DNA of 64,000 bases, taken from the NCBI GenBank assembly GCA_019637315.1, contig JAHBVU010000002.1, forward strand, positions 1 through 64,000, written 5' to 3'. Positions 1-9,626 of this stretch are shown here, piece after piece; position 1 is the stretch's first letter; each line of letters opens with the position of its first letter. The translations under genes and the position numbers were made by a program. The DNA comes from Gemmatimonadales bacterium. GTDB lineage: Bacteria; Gemmatimonadota; Gemmatimonadetes; Gemmatimonadales; GWC2-71-9. The notes under the pieces were generated by a model that made no database searches, was not told the origin of the DNA, and worked only from the letters and a program-made list of their open reading frames with translations.

Positions 1-1
1 C

Positions 2-448
2 GAGTATCTCGCGGCCAATGAGCGGCTGGTTCGGGCAGGGTACCGTCACTACGAGGTGTCGAACGCCGCTCGGCCCGGGTTCGAGTCGCGCCACAACCGG
101 GCCTACTGGCGCCGGGCCCCTTACCTCGGCCTCGGCCCGTCGGCGCACAGCGCGGTCGGGGCGCACCGCTGGTGGAATATCCGGGACTGGGAAGCCTACC
201 GTCAGGCCGCGGGTTCAGGGTGCCTGGTGGCCGGAAATGAGCACCTCACCCCGGAGCAGGTCGGCCTCGAGGACCTCTATCTCGGACTACGGACCGACGG
301 GGGGATTCCGGCATCATCCCTGCCTCTTGGGGAGGTGGAGGCCTGGGAAACTGCCGGATGGGCCAGTCGAGTTGGCAGTTCCCTGGTCCTGACGCCCTTG
401 GGCTGGCTTCGACTCGACGCCTTGGTAAGTCGGGTCGCTCGATCCTAA
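2..448 (+). CDS. hemW: HemW-type radical SAM protein, 3' part only
   Basis: This is the C-terminal 148 residues of an open frame that enters from the left edge. The stretch YEVSNAARPGFESRHN followed by YLGLGPSAHS matches the C-terminal half of the HemW/HemN-like family. HemW is a heme chaperone related to coproporphyrinogen III dehydrogenase. The radical SAM cysteine motif would lie upstream, outside the window, so it cannot be checked. The gene ends with TAA only three bases before hrcA, an order (hemW then hrcA) common in many bacteria, which supports the call. Confidence 0.88.
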   Translation, partial: EYLAANERLVRAGYRHYEVSNAARPGFESRHNRAYWRRAPYLGLGPSAHSAVGAHRWWNIRDWEAYRQAAGSGCLVAGNEHLTPEQVGLEDLYLGLRTDGGIPASSLPLGEVEAWETAGWASRVGSSLVLTPLGWLRLDALVSRVARS

Positions 449-451
449 ATT

Positions 452-1501
452 ATGGTAATGCCGAGACTTGACGAGCTTTCCGAGCGCGAAGCCCGGATCC
501 TGGACACGATCATCCAGCTCTATGTGGAGCATGCCGAACCGGCCGGTAGTCAGGCCGTGGCGGTCCGCTCCGAGCTGGGTGTCTCATCGGCGACGGTGCG
601 GAACACGATGAGCGACCTCGAGGCTCGGGGTTACCTCTTCCACCCCCACACCTCGAGCGGGCGGGTTCCGACCGACCTGGCGTATCGGGTCTATGTCGAC
701 CGCTTGATGCGTCACGCGCCCCCGAGTGAGGAAGCCGTCGAGCGGCTCAAGACCGAGGTCGGCGCGGTCAGTGTCGGGGGCGGCCCGATCGAAGAGATCC
801 TCCGCCGGGCGGCGCAGGTGCTGGGGGTGCTGACCCAGGAATTGGGCGTCGCGGTGGCGCCGGCGCTCGATCGGGCCATTCTCGAGCGGCTGGAACTCGT
901 CCGCGTCAGCTCGGAGCGTCTCCTGGTGGTGCTGACCCTGGAGAGCGGATTCGTCCGCACCATTTTCGTCGAAGTGCCCACAGCGGTTGCTGCGGAAGTC
1001 GTCGAACATGTCACCCGCATTCTCAACGAGCGGCTGGCCGGCCTCCCGCTCCGCGAAATCCGGGCGTCGGTGCAGGAACGGTTGCGCGACGCCGACGGCA
1101 CCGGCCGGGCCGCCGGCCTGCTCAATGTGTTCGTGGCCCAGCGGGAAGGTGTCTTCGATGCCGAGGTGAACGACGGGGTGCTGCTCGGCAGTGCGCAGCT
1201 GCTTGCTGAGCAGCCGGAGTTTGCTTCCAACGAGCGGATGCGCGCGCTGCTGGAGCTGACCGAGCGGCGCGACCTGCTCCGCGATGCGTTCGAGGCGCAC
1301 CGCAGGCGGGGCGTTCGGATTACCATCGGGGCCGAGAACGATGACCCGAGGTTGGCGGGGCTGACGGTGGTCACGGCGACCTACCGACGAGGCGACCTGA
1401 CTGGCGTGGTTGGTGTACTGGGCCCGACCCGGATGCCCTATGACAAGATCATCGGCCTGGTGGATCACACCAGTCGATTAGTGGAAGGATTGTTGACGTG
1501 A
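452..1501 (+). CDS. hrcA: Heat-inducible transcription repressor HrcA
   Basis: A 349-residue protein, the usual HrcA length. The N-terminal 75 residues form the winged helix ([19 protein letters not shown], then [18 protein letters not shown] and [12 protein letters not shown]), followed by the GAF-like core. In other bacteria HrcA binds CIRCE sites and represses chaperone genes. No CIRCE inverted repeat was seen anywhere in the window, so its targets are presumably elsewhere. ATG at 452 is used; ATG at 458 is equally possible and neither has a clear Shine-Dalgarno site. Its TGA overlaps the dnaJ GTG by four bases, so the two are probably translationally coupled. grpE and dnaK are not adjacent. 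Confidence 0.95.
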   Translation: MVMPRLDELSEREARILDTIIQLYVEHAEPAGSQAVAVRSELGVSSATVRNTMSDLEARGYLFHPHTSSGRVPTDLAYRVYVDRLMRHAPPSEEAVERLKTEVGAVSVGGGPIEEILRRAAQVLGVLTQELGVAVAPALDRAILERLELVRVSSERLLVVLTLESGFVRTIFVEVPTAVAAEVVEHVTRILNERLAGLPLREIRASVQERLRDADGTGRAAGLLNVFVAQREGVFDAEVNDGVLLGSAQLLAEQPEFASNERMRALLELTERRDLLRDAFEAHRRRGVRITIGAENDDPRLAGLTVVTATYRRGDLTGVVGVLGPTRMPYDKIIGLVDHTSRLVEGLLT

Positions 1502-2637
1502 GCGAGTTCTACGACCTGCTGGGCGTTTCCCGAGAGGCCTCGGACGACGAGATCAAGAAGGCCTATCGCAAGGCGGCCATGCAGTACCACCCGGATCGGA
1601 ACCGCGAGGCCGATGCCGAGGCGAAGTTCAAGGAAATCGCCGAGGCGTATGAGGTCCTTCGGGATCCGCAGAAGCGGGCGGCGTACGATCGCTACGGCAA
1701 GGCCGGCGTCAACGGTCGGGCCGGCATGGGCAACGCCGGGTACGCCCACATCGATCTCAATGAAGCGCTCAACATCTTCATGCGGGACCTGGGCGGCTTT
1801 GGCGGTTTCGAGGGGATGTTCGGGGGCGGCCGGGCCGATCCGTCCGAGGCCAAGCGCGGTCAGGACATGCGGGTTACCGTCCGGCTCTCGCTGGTCGAGG
1901 TGGCGACCGGCGCCAAGCGCACCGTCAAGCTCAAGACCTACGTCGGCTGCACCAATTGCGCAGGAAGCGGCGGCGCCAAGGGCACTCGACCCTCGCGCTG
2001 CGGCACCTGCGGCGGGTCGGGTGAAGTCCGTCGCGCCGCCCGCAGCATGTTCGGCCAGTTCATCCAGGTGGCGCCGTGTTCGACCTGCAACGGCGAAGGC
2101 ACCGTGATCACCGACCCGTGTGAGGTCTGTCGGGGTGAGGGCCGGGTGCGCGGCGAGCGGACCGTGTCGGTCGACGTGCCGGCCGGGGTTTCGAGCAACA
2201 ACTACATCACCTTGCGGGGCCAGGGCGCTGTCGGTCCCAGGGGCGGGCCGGCCGGCGACCTGCTGGTCCTGATCGAAGTGAAGGACGACGACCGCTTTGA
2301 GCGCCAGGGCGACGATCTCTTCTACGATCTGCCACTGTCGTTCTCGCAGGCGGCGCTGGGTGCCACCGTCGTGGTACCGACCCCATACGGCGAGGAGACC
2401 GTTACGGTCCCCTCCGGAATTCAGGCTGGAACGGTGCTCCGCCTGAAAGGAAAGGGTTTGCCCCGGCTGGGGCAGGGCAGCACCGGCGACCTCAACGTTC
2501 GGGTCTCGATTTGGACCCCTGACAGTCTGAGCGACGAACAACGGCGGCTCTTCGAAGAGCTGGCCGCCATCGAGGGCGATCCGCCCCGCGCCTCCACCGG
2601 TTTCTGGTCCAAGCTCAAGGAAGCGCTCGGCGCATGA
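1498..2637 (+). CDS. dnaJ: Chaperone protein DnaJ
   Basis: A 379-residue type I DnaJ, the Hsp40 co-chaperone that stimulates DnaK ATPase in the cytoplasm. The J domain covers residues 1-68 with HPD at 31-33. A glycine/phenylalanine-rich linker includes [13 protein letters not shown]. Four zinc-binding repeats, [24 protein letters not shown] and CEVCRGEG, lie at about residues 151-215, and the C-terminal substrate-binding domains follow. The GTG start overlaps the hrcA stop (GTGA) and the stop overlaps the prmA ATG (ATGA), so hrcA-dnaJ-prmA look like one coupled message. Confidence 0.97.
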   Translation: MSEFYDLLGVSREASDDEIKKAYRKAAMQYHPDRNREADAEAKFKEIAEAYEVLRDPQKRAAYDRYGKAGVNGRAGMGNAGYAHIDLNEALNIFMRDLGGFGGFEGMFGGGRADPSEAKRGQDMRVTVRLSLVEVATGAKRTVKLKTYVGCTNCAGSGGAKGTRPSRCGTCGGSGEVRRAARSMFGQFIQVAPCSTCNGEGTVITDPCEVCRGEGRVRGERTVSVDVPAGVSSNNYITLRGQGAVGPRGGPAGDLLVLIEVKDDDRFERQGDDLFYDLPLSFSQAALGATVVVPTPYGEETVTVPSGIQAGTVLRLKGKGLPRLGQGSTGDLNVRVSIWTPDSLSDEQRRLFEELAAIEGDPPRASTGFWSKLKEALGA

Positions 2638-3455
2638 GTTGGTGGTTGATCGAAGTCGGCGCGCCGGGCGGCGATGCGGAGCCGGTCGCGCGGGCGCTGG
2701 TCGAGGTCAGCGGGCAGGCTGTCGAGGAGCGGGATGGCCGCGTGCTGGGTTACGCAGCGGACCGCGATGCGGCCTTGGCGGTCGAACGTTCGATTCGCGA
2801 TCGCTTCGGAGCCGGCATCGAGGTCAGACTGAGTCCGGTCGGTGATGCGGACTGGACCACCGCCTGGCGGGAAGGGCTCGCGGTTCGGACCGTTGGCCGG
2901 CTCAGGCTCGGCCCGTCCTGGCTGCTCGAACCGGCGCCGGACGCCATCGTGATCGATCCGGAGATGGCGTTTGGGAGCGGCGAGCATGGCTCGACCCGAG
3001 GTGCCTTGACGCTCCTGGAACGTCATCTGATGCCCGGCGGCGCCGTGCTCGACCTGGGCAGCGGCAGCGGCATCCTCGCCATTGCCGCCCGAAAGCTCGG
3101 TGCGGACAAAGCGCTGGGCATCGAGGTCGACGACGAAGCGACCCCGATTGCCGAGGTCAACGCGGAGCGCAACGGGGTCAGCCAATCCGTCCGCTTCGTC
3201 ACCGGCGACGCGGCTGCGCTTGCTCCGCTGGCAGGCCCGGCGACGGTCGTCGTCTCCAACATTCTTCGCAATGTCAACGAGACGCTGCTGGCGCCGATTG
3301 CGGCGGCCCTGACACCGGACGGCCTTGCCATCTTTGCCGGGATGGAAACACCCGAAGCGGAGCTGTTCCGCCCGGTCTTGATCGGGGCGGGGTGGACCAT
3401 CTTCGACGAAGTGATCGACGAAGGCTGGTGGTCGGTTGCTGCGCGCCGGGCCTGA
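2634..3455 (+). CDS. prmA: Ribosomal protein L11 methyltransferase PrmA
   Basis: A 273-residue class I SAM-dependent methyltransferase expected to methylate ribosomal protein L11. The PrmA-type motif appears as [12 protein letters not shown] near residue 111, where most homologues have AFGTGTHPTT. It is followed by the SAM-binding [20 protein letters not shown] near residue 138 and the catalytic-site SNIL motif. The protein is slightly shorter than the common 290-310 residues. The order dnaJ-prmA-rsmE is widely conserved and supports the name. ATG overlaps the dnaJ stop by four bases. Confidence 0.92.
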   Translation: MSWWLIEVGAPGGDAEPVARALVEVSGQAVEERDGRVLGYAADRDAALAVERSIRDRFGAGIEVRLSPVGDADWTTAWREGLAVRTVGRLRLGPSWLLEPAPDAIVIDPEMAFGSGEHGSTRGALTLLERHLMPGGAVLDLGSGSGILAIAARKLGADKALGIEVDDEATPIAEVNAERNGVSQSVRFVTGDAAALAPLAGPATVVVSNILRNVNETLLAPIAAALTPDGLAIFAGMETPEAELFRPVLIGAGWTIFDEVIDEGWWSVAARRA

Positions 3456-3458
3456 GCG

Positions 3459-4157
3459 GTGCACCGCCTGCTCCTGCCCGGATCCTTCTCCCCCGACACT
3501 CGGCTCGAGTTGCCAGCCGAGGAACGCCACCATCTCGAGGTCCGACGTGCCAGGCCCGGCGACGCCGTCGAACTGCTCGATGGCCGCGGGGCGGTAGGTC
3601 AGGGCGTGCTCGTCGCGGCCGGTCGCAGTTGGGCGGTGGACGTTGCCACCGTCGCGCACCGGGCTCCCCAGCCCCCCCTGTCGCTCCTGGTGGGCGCCGG
3701 AGATCGGGATCGCTTCGGCTGGCTGGTCGAGAAGGCGGTCGAACTCGGGGTCACCCGCCTTACGCCGCTCGAGACGGTTCGGAGTCGGAACGTCGCCACC
3801 CGGATCCGCGCCGAGCACCATGACAAACTGGGGCGCCGGGCCGTTGAGGCGCTGAAACAGAGCGGTGGAGCCTGGGCGCTGGAGGTGGCAGGCCCGGTCC
3901 CGGTCGCCGCTGCGGTGGCCCAGGTAACGGAGCCGGTTCGCTGGCTCGCCGATCCCGCCGGTCAACCACCTGAACCGGTCGGCCCGGACACGCCGCTTGC
4001 GATTGCGGTGGGGCCGGAAGGGGGCTTCGTCGACGATGAGCGGAGTACCCTGCTTCAGCATGGCTTCATTCCGGTGCGCCTCGGGCCCCGGATTCTTCGA
4101 TTCGAAACGGCGGCATTAGCCGCGGCCGCTATCGCAGCATGGCAGCGAAAGGAGTGA
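3459..4157 (+). CDS. rsmE: 16S rRNA (uracil-1498-N3) methyltransferase RsmE
   Basis: A 232-residue SPOUT-class methyltransferase. The N-terminal PUA-like part contains HHLEVRRARPGD. The C-terminal knot carries LVEKAVELGVTRLTPL, VGPEGGF near residue 187 and LGPRILRFETAALAA, the SAM-binding trefoil signature of RsmE. It modifies U1498 in the small-subunit decoding region. The start is GTG at 3459, three bases after the prmA stop, consistent with the same operon. Confidence 0.95.
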   Translation: MHRLLLPGSFSPDTRLELPAEERHHLEVRRARPGDAVELLDGRGAVGQGVLVAAGRSWAVDVATVAHRAPQPPLSLLVGAGDRDRFGWLVEKAVELGVTRLTPLETVRSRNVATRIRAEHHDKLGRRAVEALKQSGGAWALEVAGPVPVAAAVAQVTEPVRWLADPAGQPPEPVGPDTPLAIAVGPEGGFVDDERSTLLQHGFIPVRLGPRILRFETAALAAAAIAAWQRKE

Positions 4158-4164
4158 GTCAGGG

Positions 4165-4512
4165 ATGACAGATTGCATCTTCTGCCGTATCGCCTCAGGC
4201 GAGATTCCGGCCACCGTGGTTGCCAGGAACGACCACGCGGTAGCATTTCGCGACCTCAACCCGCAGGCCCCGGTCCACATTCTGGTCATTCCGACGCAGC
4301 ATATCGCGAGTACGGCGGAGGTTGACTCGGACAGCGCAGAGCTGGCTCTGGGTCGGACCATCCGGCTGGCGGTTCAGGTCGCCAAAGCGGAGGGACTCGA
4401 CGATGGTGGCTACCGCCTGGTCATCAACACCGGGCGTGATGGCGGGCAGTCGGTCTGGCACGTTCACGTCCACCTCCTGGCCGGGCGGAGGTTGGGCTGG
4501 CCTCCGGGTTGA
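4165..4512 (+). CDS. HIT-family nucleotide-binding protein
   Basis: A 115-residue histidine-triad protein of the HinT/PKCI-like branch. Family markers are the N-terminal DCIFCRIASGEIP, the middle FRDLNPQAPVHILVIP and the catalytic triad HVHVHLL near residues 99-105. Homologues hydrolyse AMP-linked phosphoramidates; the physiological substrate here is unknown. ATG at 4165 is preceded by a GGAGTGAGTCAGGG region that can serve as a ribosome site. It closes the hrcA-led operon and is followed by about 150 bases before mutS2. Confidence 0.94.
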   Translation: MTDCIFCRIASGEIPATVVARNDHAVAFRDLNPQAPVHILVIPTQHIASTAEVDSDSAELALGRTIRLAVQVAKAEGLDDGGYRLVINTGRDGGQSVWHVHVHLLAGRRLGWPPG

Positions 4513-4631
4513 GGCTGCTTGTCCCCTTTCCGCCGGTCCGATAAATTGGCTGGTGACAATGAGTTCCCCGTGGCCGCCTGGATGCAGGCGCTGCCGCGGT
4601 CCGTTACGGTGCCGTCAACCCGAGAAGCCTG

Positions 4632-4660
4632 GTGTCAATCGAAGAACTCCCGGATACAAT
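4632..4660 (+). promoter_or_regulatory. Candidate sigma-70 promoter before mutS2
   Basis: GTGTCA (4632-4637) and TACAAT (4655-4660) are separated by 17 bases. Transcription would begin around 4666-4668, which coincides with an in-frame ATG at 4666, so the mutS2 message could be leaderless. This is a pattern match only. Confidence 0.4.
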
Positions 4661-4665
4661 GCGCG

Positions 4666-7104
4666 ATGGTGATGGGCTCCGGGCAGACTAAAAGCGGGGT
4701 GCAGGCGCGAAGCGCTGGCACCCCGCTTCCTTTTCGAGGGGACGCCAGTGACGCTTCGCTTGCTGCGCTTGAATTTCCGGCAGTTCTCGAAGCGGTAGCC
4801 GGCTGGGCCAAGGGTCCGCTCGGTGCGGACAGCGTGCGGGGCCGTCGTCCGACCACCGACCCCGTGCTGATTGCCGACGCCCTCCGGCCACTCGATGAAT
4901 TGCTGACCCTCTGGCGGCGCGGTGAACGGGTCGATGTGCCGCCAGTGCCGGTCATCGCCGACGTGCTGACGCGGCTCGGGGTGGCTGGCAGCGTCCTCAA
5001 CGGCCCCGAGTTGCTCCGGGTTCGGCTAACCGTCTCGGCCGCCCGAATCGCGGTTGCCGAGTTGACCCGGGTGGCCGCGGATGCGCCCTCGGCCGCGATC
5101 CGGGTGGTGCCCCTGCCTGACCGGGCGCTCGATCGGCGCCTGCTCGAGTCGATCGGCGACGAGGGCGAGGTGCTCGACACGGCAAGCCCGGCGCTCTTCC
5201 GCGCCCGCCGCGAGATTCACTCCGCCCGCGAGCGACTGGTCAAGAAGCTCGAGTCGATTCTGCGAAGCGCCGAGGCCCAGGCGGTTCCTCAAGGTGCGCA
5301 GGTCACGATCCGGGAGGACCGCTACGTCATTCCGGTTCGCCGGGATGCGAGGCAGCGCCCGGAGGGTATCATCCACGGCGAGTCCGGCAGCGCCGGCACC
5401 CTCTTCATCGAACCGACAGCGGCTATCGAATCCGGCAACGCTCTGCGCAGTGCCATTGCCCGGGCCGAGCAGGAGGAGCTGGCCGTTCTGCGCGAGCTGA
5501 CCGAGTTGGTGCGTCCGGAGCGCCACCTCGTCGGGGCTGCCCACGCCATGTGTGTCGAAGGCGACGACCTGCTGGCTCGGGTCCGTTACAGCCATGCCGT
5601 CGAGGCCTCGGTTCCGACGGTCGGGTCCGATGCGATCGATCTCCGGCAGGCGCGTCATCCCTTGCTGCTGGCCCGCGGTCTCGAGGTGGTTCCGTTCGAC
5701 CTCCTGCTCGAGCCGAATGAGCGCACCCTGCTGATCAGCGGACCGAATGCCGGGGGCAAGACCGTCCTCCTCAAGACGACCGGCCTGGCCATGGTGCTGG
5801 CCCAGTCGGGCATTGCGCCGCCGGTCGGGCCGGGCACCCGATTGCCCGTCATCGATGGCATCTTCGTCGACATCGGCGACCACCAGTCGATTGCTGCGGA
5901 TCTGTCCACCTTCAGTGCGCACGTGGTTGCGCTCCGCGACATTCTGGCGACCGCCGGTTCCGACACCCTGGTGCTGATGGATGAAATCGGCAGCGGCACC
6001 GATCCCGCCGAGGGCGGTGCCTTGGCAGCAGCGACGCTGCGCGCGCTGACCGGGCGCGGTGTGCGCACCGTCGTGACGACGCATCTGGGCGCGCTCAAAT
6101 CGCTCGCGAGCGAAGTGCCGGGCATCGTCAACGGTTCGCTCGAGTTCGATGCGGAACGACTGCAGCCCACCTTCCGGTTTCGCAAGGGTATCCCGGGTCG
6201 GAGTTACGGCCTGGCCATTGCGCGGCGACTGGCAATCGATTCCGAGGTGCTGGCCATGGCCGACGCTCTCGTGCCAAGGCAGGAGCGGCTGCTCGATGAG
6301 CTGCTGGCTCAGGTCGAGCAGCGCGCCCGCGACCTGGAACAGCGGGAAGCCGCGCTGGAGGATCGGGAACTCGAAGTCGGCAACCGTGAAGCGGTGGCAG
6401 CTCTGACGGCCGAGGCGCAGGGCATTCGCGAGCGGGAACTCAAACGACGGGAAAAGGACGCCGATCGCCAGGCGCGCGAAACGGCGCGGCGCCACCTGCT
6501 CGAGGCCCGAGCCACGGTCGAAGAGGCGCTGCGGCTGGCCCGGGGCGCCGCCGACAGCGCGGAGGCCAAGGAGGCGCGCCGACTGATCGAGGAAGCGGCT
6601 GGTCGCGAACGGGCCGCGCTCGACGCCAGCCGCGCAAAAGCGGATCATGCCGAGGCTGAGCCTGACGGTCTGGCGGTCGGCGCCCGGGTCCGGCTGCCCT
6701 CGGGCAGTACCGGTGTCGTGCACGAGCTCCGCGGCGATGGCAAGGCCGTGGTGACGGTCGGCGCGGTCAAGCTCGTTGCGCCGGCTGGTGAGCTGACGCC
6801 CTTGGCTGAGGCGCAAGCTGCGCGTCGCAAGACGGCAGTGTACGAAGCACCGTCGGCACCCTTTGAAGTCGATCTGCGCGGCATGAGGGGCGACGAGGCC
6901 GCGGTCGTAGCCACGGCGGCGCTCGATGCGGCCGTCCTGGCAGAGAATCCCTACCTGCGCATCATCCACGGTATGGGCACGGGCGTGGTGCGCGACCGGG
7001 TTCGTCAGATTCTCAAGAGCGATCGCCGAGTGGCGCGCTTTGCCTTCGCGCCGCCGAATCAGGGCGGCACCGGCGTGACCATTGCCGAGTTCGCAGCGGG
7101 CTGA
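4666..7104 (+). CDS. mutS2: Endonuclease MutS2 (MutS-like ATPase with Smr domain)
   Basis: About 812 residues from ATG 4666. MutS2 proteins act on recombination intermediates and, in some bacteria, on collided ribosomes. Visible landmarks are LAALEFPAVLEAVA at the start of the conserved N-terminus, the Walker A GPNAGGKT near residue 358, the Walker B LVLMDEIGSGTDP near 435, a long charged coiled coil (about 530-660), a KOW-like segment, and a C-terminal Smr domain with VDLRGMRGDEA and HGMGTGVVRD. The start is uncertain: conserved sequence begins only near 4765. Possible in-frame starts are ATG 4666, ATG 4672 and GTG 4699, and a strong hairpin (4692-4728) lies among them. The next gene, dnaG, starts three bases after the stop. 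Confidence 0.92.
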   Translation: MVMGSGQTKSGVQARSAGTPLPFRGDASDASLAALEFPAVLEAVAGWAKGPLGADSVRGRRPTTDPVLIADALRPLDELLTLWRRGERVDVPPVPVIADVLTRLGVAGSVLNGPELLRVRLTVSAARIAVAELTRVAADAPSAAIRVVPLPDRALDRRLLESIGDEGEVLDTASPALFRARREIHSARERLVKKLESILRSAEAQAVPQGAQVTIREDRYVIPVRRDARQRPEGIIHGESGSAGTLFIEPTAAIESGNALRSAIARAEQEELAVLRELTELVRPERHLVGAAHAMCVEGDDLLARVRYSHAVEASVPTVGSDAIDLRQARHPLLLARGLEVVPFDLLLEPNERTLLISGPNAGGKTVLLKTTGLAMVLAQSGIAPPVGPGTRLPVIDGIFVDIGDHQSIAADLSTFSAHVVALRDILATAGSDTLVLMDEIGSGTDPAEGGALAAATLRALTGRGVRTVVTTHLGALKSLASEVPGIVNGSLEFDAERLQPTFRFRKGIPGRSYGLAIARRLAIDSEVLAMADALVPRQERLLDELLAQVEQRARDLEQREAALEDRELEVGNREAVAALTAEAQGIRERELKRREKDADRQARETARRHLLEARATVEEALRLARGAADSAEAKEARRLIEEAAGRERAALDASRAKADHAEAEPDGLAVGARVRLPSGSTGVVHELRGDGKAVVTVGAVKLVAPAGELTPLAEAQAARRKTAVYEAPSAPFEVDLRGMRGDEAAVVATAALDAAVLAENPYLRIIHGMGTGVVRDRVRQILKSDRRVARFAFAPPNQGGTGVTIAEFAAG
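4692..4735 (+). terminator. Strong hairpin with T-rich tail at the 5' end of mutS2
   Basis: AAGCGGGGTGC (4692-4702) pairs perfectly with GCACCCCGCTT (4718-4728). A further inner GCGC/GCGC stem closes a GAA loop, and CCTTTTC follows. It resembles a Rho-independent terminator. It could end the hrcA-HIT transcript or attenuate mutS2. It lies inside the coding frame if mutS2 starts at 4666. Confidence 0.55.
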
Positions 7105-7107
7105 ACC

Positions 7108-8904
7108 ATGATAGCCGACGAGTTGATCGAGCAGGTGCGCGACTCGGCCGATCTGGTCGAGATCGTCGGCGAAGCGGTCAGTCTCAAGCGAACCGGCGCC
7201 GACTGGCGCGGGCCCTGTCCCTTTCATGGTGGCACGCATCGCAACTTTGCCGTGGTGCCCAAGAAGGGGCTCTACTACTGCTATGTCTGTCACGCCGCGG
7301 GTGACGTCTTCACCTTTCTGATGAAGCGGTTCGGAATGGACTATCCGACTGCGGTGCGTGAGGCGGCCCGCCGCGTCGGCATCGTGATTCCCGACCAGGG
7401 CGCCCGGGAAGGGCCCGATCCGCGCGAACCGCTCTACGGTGCCATGGCGGTGGCGCAGGAGTGGTTTGCCACGCGGCTGCGTGAGGGTGCTGATGCGGAG
7501 CAGGCCCGGACGTATCTCGAGTCGCGTGAGTTGCCCCTGACGGTCGCAGCCGAGTGGGGGCTCGGCTTTGCGCCGCGAGACCGCGCCTTCGTCGATGCCA
7601 TGCGCCAGCTCGGTCTCGACGAGCGCGTCATGCTCGAGGTCGGCCTGCTGGTCCGGCGCGACGACGGCACCACCGTGCCCCGATTTCGCGGGCGGCTCCT
7701 GTTTCCGATTCGCGACCAGCGCGGCCGCGTCGTGGCATTCGGCGGGCGGATTCTGGGGGCTGGCGAGCCCAAGTATCTCAACAGCCCGGAATCGCCGATC
7801 TTTCACAAGGGTACCGGACTCTACAACCTCCACCAGGCCAAGCATGCCATTCGCAAGGATGGGCATGCCATCGTCGTCGAGGGCTACTTCGACGTGATCC
7901 GGCTGGTCGAAGCTGGGATCGAGTCGGTGGTTGCTCCGCTCGGCACCGCGCTCACTGCGGACCAGGCGACCCTGCTGCGCCGCTTCGCGCCGACCGTGAT
8001 CCTCCTGTACGACTCCGATGCCGCCGGCTTGCGAGCCACCTTCCGGGCCGGCGACGAATGCCTCCGGAACGGACTTCGGGTTCGGGTCGCAACCATGCCC
8101 GAGGGCGAGGATCCCGATACGCTGGTTCGCAACGGGGGTGCCGCCGCGCTGGGCAAGATCCTCGACGATGCGGTCGATGTGCTGGAACGCAAGATCCAGC
8201 TGCTCGAGCGGCGCGGTTGGTTCGAGGGTGTCGAGCGGCGCCGGGACGCCCTGGATCGCTTGCTGCCGACCATCCGTGCCGCCAGCGATCCGATTGCCCG
8301 TGACCTCTACATCGGGCGGGTAGCGGAGCGGGTGGGGCTGACTCGGGCGGTGCTGGAGCAGGAGCTGACGGCCGCGCCGAGATCCTCGGCGCCGCGGCAG
8401 CCCGTTCGTCCGGCACCGCCCTCGGTCGATCGGCGGCCCGCTCGTTCAGAGGGCCGCCCAACGGGCGCGCGGTCGGAAGGGGTGCTCCTGCAGTTGATGA
8501 TTCATGATGCCAGTTGGCGCGCACGCGCCACACGCGAGTTGACGCCGGACCGATTCAAGGTAGAAACGTACAGGCAGATTTTTGAACGGCTGACAGCGTT
8601 GGGGGAAACGTCTCCCGCCAGCGATGCGCTTGCCGAACTCTCGCCACGTGCGGCCGCAGCGTGGCAAAAGTTAGCCGAGGCAGCGATCGGCCTCGAGGGG
8701 CAGGAACTCGACACCGTCTATGCTGCAGAATTGACGCGTCTTGATGATCGTGACGGCTATTTTGCGCTCCCGCCAACTACCGACATCACCGCGAGAACCG
8801 TTTCCAAGCAACAACTCTCCCCGACAGCGAAAGCCAGATTCCCCTGGGAGAAACAGAAGGCCAACTCCCCATCGCGTCCACCGGACGCTCGACGTGAAGG
8901 ATGA
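7108..8904 (+). CDS. dnaG: DNA primase DnaG
   Basis: A 598-residue primase that makes RNA primers for replication. The N-terminal CHC2 zinc finger shows CPFHGGTH then CYVCH at about residues 37-62. The TOPRIM core includes VVEGYFDVIRL near 257 and LLYDSDAAGLRA near 300. The C-terminal portion (about 440-560) fits the DnaB-interacting region, and the last 40 residues are Ser/Pro/Lys-rich and probably disordered. ATG 7108 is three bases after the mutS2 stop. No rpoD follows, unlike the classical rpsU-dnaG-rpoD macromolecular operon. Confidence 0.96.
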   Translation: MIADELIEQVRDSADLVEIVGEAVSLKRTGADWRGPCPFHGGTHRNFAVVPKKGLYYCYVCHAAGDVFTFLMKRFGMDYPTAVREAARRVGIVIPDQGAREGPDPREPLYGAMAVAQEWFATRLREGADAEQARTYLESRELPLTVAAEWGLGFAPRDRAFVDAMRQLGLDERVMLEVGLLVRRDDGTTVPRFRGRLLFPIRDQRGRVVAFGGRILGAGEPKYLNSPESPIFHKGTGLYNLHQAKHAIRKDGHAIVVEGYFDVIRLVEAGIESVVAPLGTALTADQATLLRRFAPTVILLYDSDAAGLRATFRAGDECLRNGLRVRVATMPEGEDPDTLVRNGGAAALGKILDDAVDVLERKIQLLERRGWFEGVERRRDALDRLLPTIRAASDPIARDLYIGRVAERVGLTRAVLEQELTAAPRSSAPRQPVRPAPPSVDRRPARSEGRPTGARSEGVLLQLMIHDASWRARATRELTPDRFKVETYRQIFERLTALGETSPASDALAELSPRAAAAWQKLAEAAIGLEGQELDTVYAAELTRLDDRDGYFALPPTTDITARTVSKQQLSPTAKARFPWEKQKANSPSRPPDARREG

Positions 8905-8912
8905 CGTAACTC

Positions 8913-9626
8913 ATGCATGCTGAATTGACGAAACTGCTCGATCTCCAAACTCGCGATCTCAATCTCTTCGAGGTCGAGGCTCGACTCCGTTCGATCCTGG
9001 CTGAGATTGCCAAGCTCGACGCCGAACTCGAGGCCGGCCAGCGCGAAATCCAGGTGGCCGAGAAACGCCTGGCAGACGGCCTCGCGCGACGGGGCGATCT
9101 GGAGGGGCGGATCGAAGGCTATCGCGCCGTCGAGGCTCGCCGAAAAGAGCGGCTCGAGCTGGCCCGCGGCGCTCGCGAGGCGCAGGCCGTGATGACGGAA
9201 GTCGAGATCGCGCGGGCGGTGCTGGCACGCGAAGAACAGGAGTGGGTCAAGGTGGCAGAAGGCGTGACCGACCTCGAACGCGGCGCCAAGACCAGCCGCG
9301 AGCGCCTGACCGAGGCCGAGGGCAAGCAGGCGGAAGAGCGAGCCCGCCTTGCTGCGGAGCAGGCGGCTCTCGAAGCCGAACGCGACGCTGCGCGGAGCGA
9401 GCGCAACGGCGTGGCGGCGGGAATCGACCGCAGCCTCCGGGCCCGGTATGACCGCCTTCGCTCGGCTCGCTCGGTTGCGGTGGTGGTCGCGCTCCGCGGT
9501 GAGGCGTGTGGCGCCTGCTACACCTCGGTGCCCCGCAACCGTCGGACCCAGATTCGGGCCGGCATCCTGCTCGACAACTGCGAAGCGTGTGGCGTCATCC
9601 TCTACGCCGAGGACGCCTCCTCGTGA
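8913..9626 (+). CDS. C4-type zinc-ribbon coiled-coil protein (DUF164 family)
   Basis: A 237-residue protein. Residues 1-180 are almost entirely heptad-like and rich in Glu, Arg, Ala and Leu, predicted as a long coiled-coil hairpin. The C-terminus has two cysteine pairs, CGAC near residue 199 and CEAC near residue 222, forming a zinc ribbon. This arrangement matches the widespread C4-type zinc-ribbon family, whose role is poorly defined (nucleic-acid or ribosome association has been proposed for relatives). ATG 8913 follows dnaG by eight bases, and the TGA overlaps the recJ GTG. Confidence 0.88.
   Translation: MHAELTKLLDLQTRDLNLFEVEARLRSILAEIAKLDAELEAGQREIQVAEKRLADGLARRGDLEGRIEGYRAVEARRKERLELARGAREAQAVMTEVEIARAVLAREEQEWVKVAEGVTDLERGAKTSRERLTEAEGKQAEERARLAAEQAALEAERDAARSERNGVAAGIDRSLRARYDRLRSARSVAVVVALRGEACGACYTSVPRNRRTQIRAGILLDNCEACGVILYAEDASS

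Noticed and set aside
1-1500. CIRCE element for HrcA
   Set aside because: No TTAGCACTC-N9-GAGTGCTAA-like repeat is visible near hrcA or elsewhere in the window.
5026-7866. 946-codon open frame on the minus strand opposite mutS2 and dnaG
   Set aside because: High GC leaves antisense frames open. The plus-strand frame gives clear MutS2 and DnaG motifs, while this product has no recognisable features and is rich in Arg, Gly and His.
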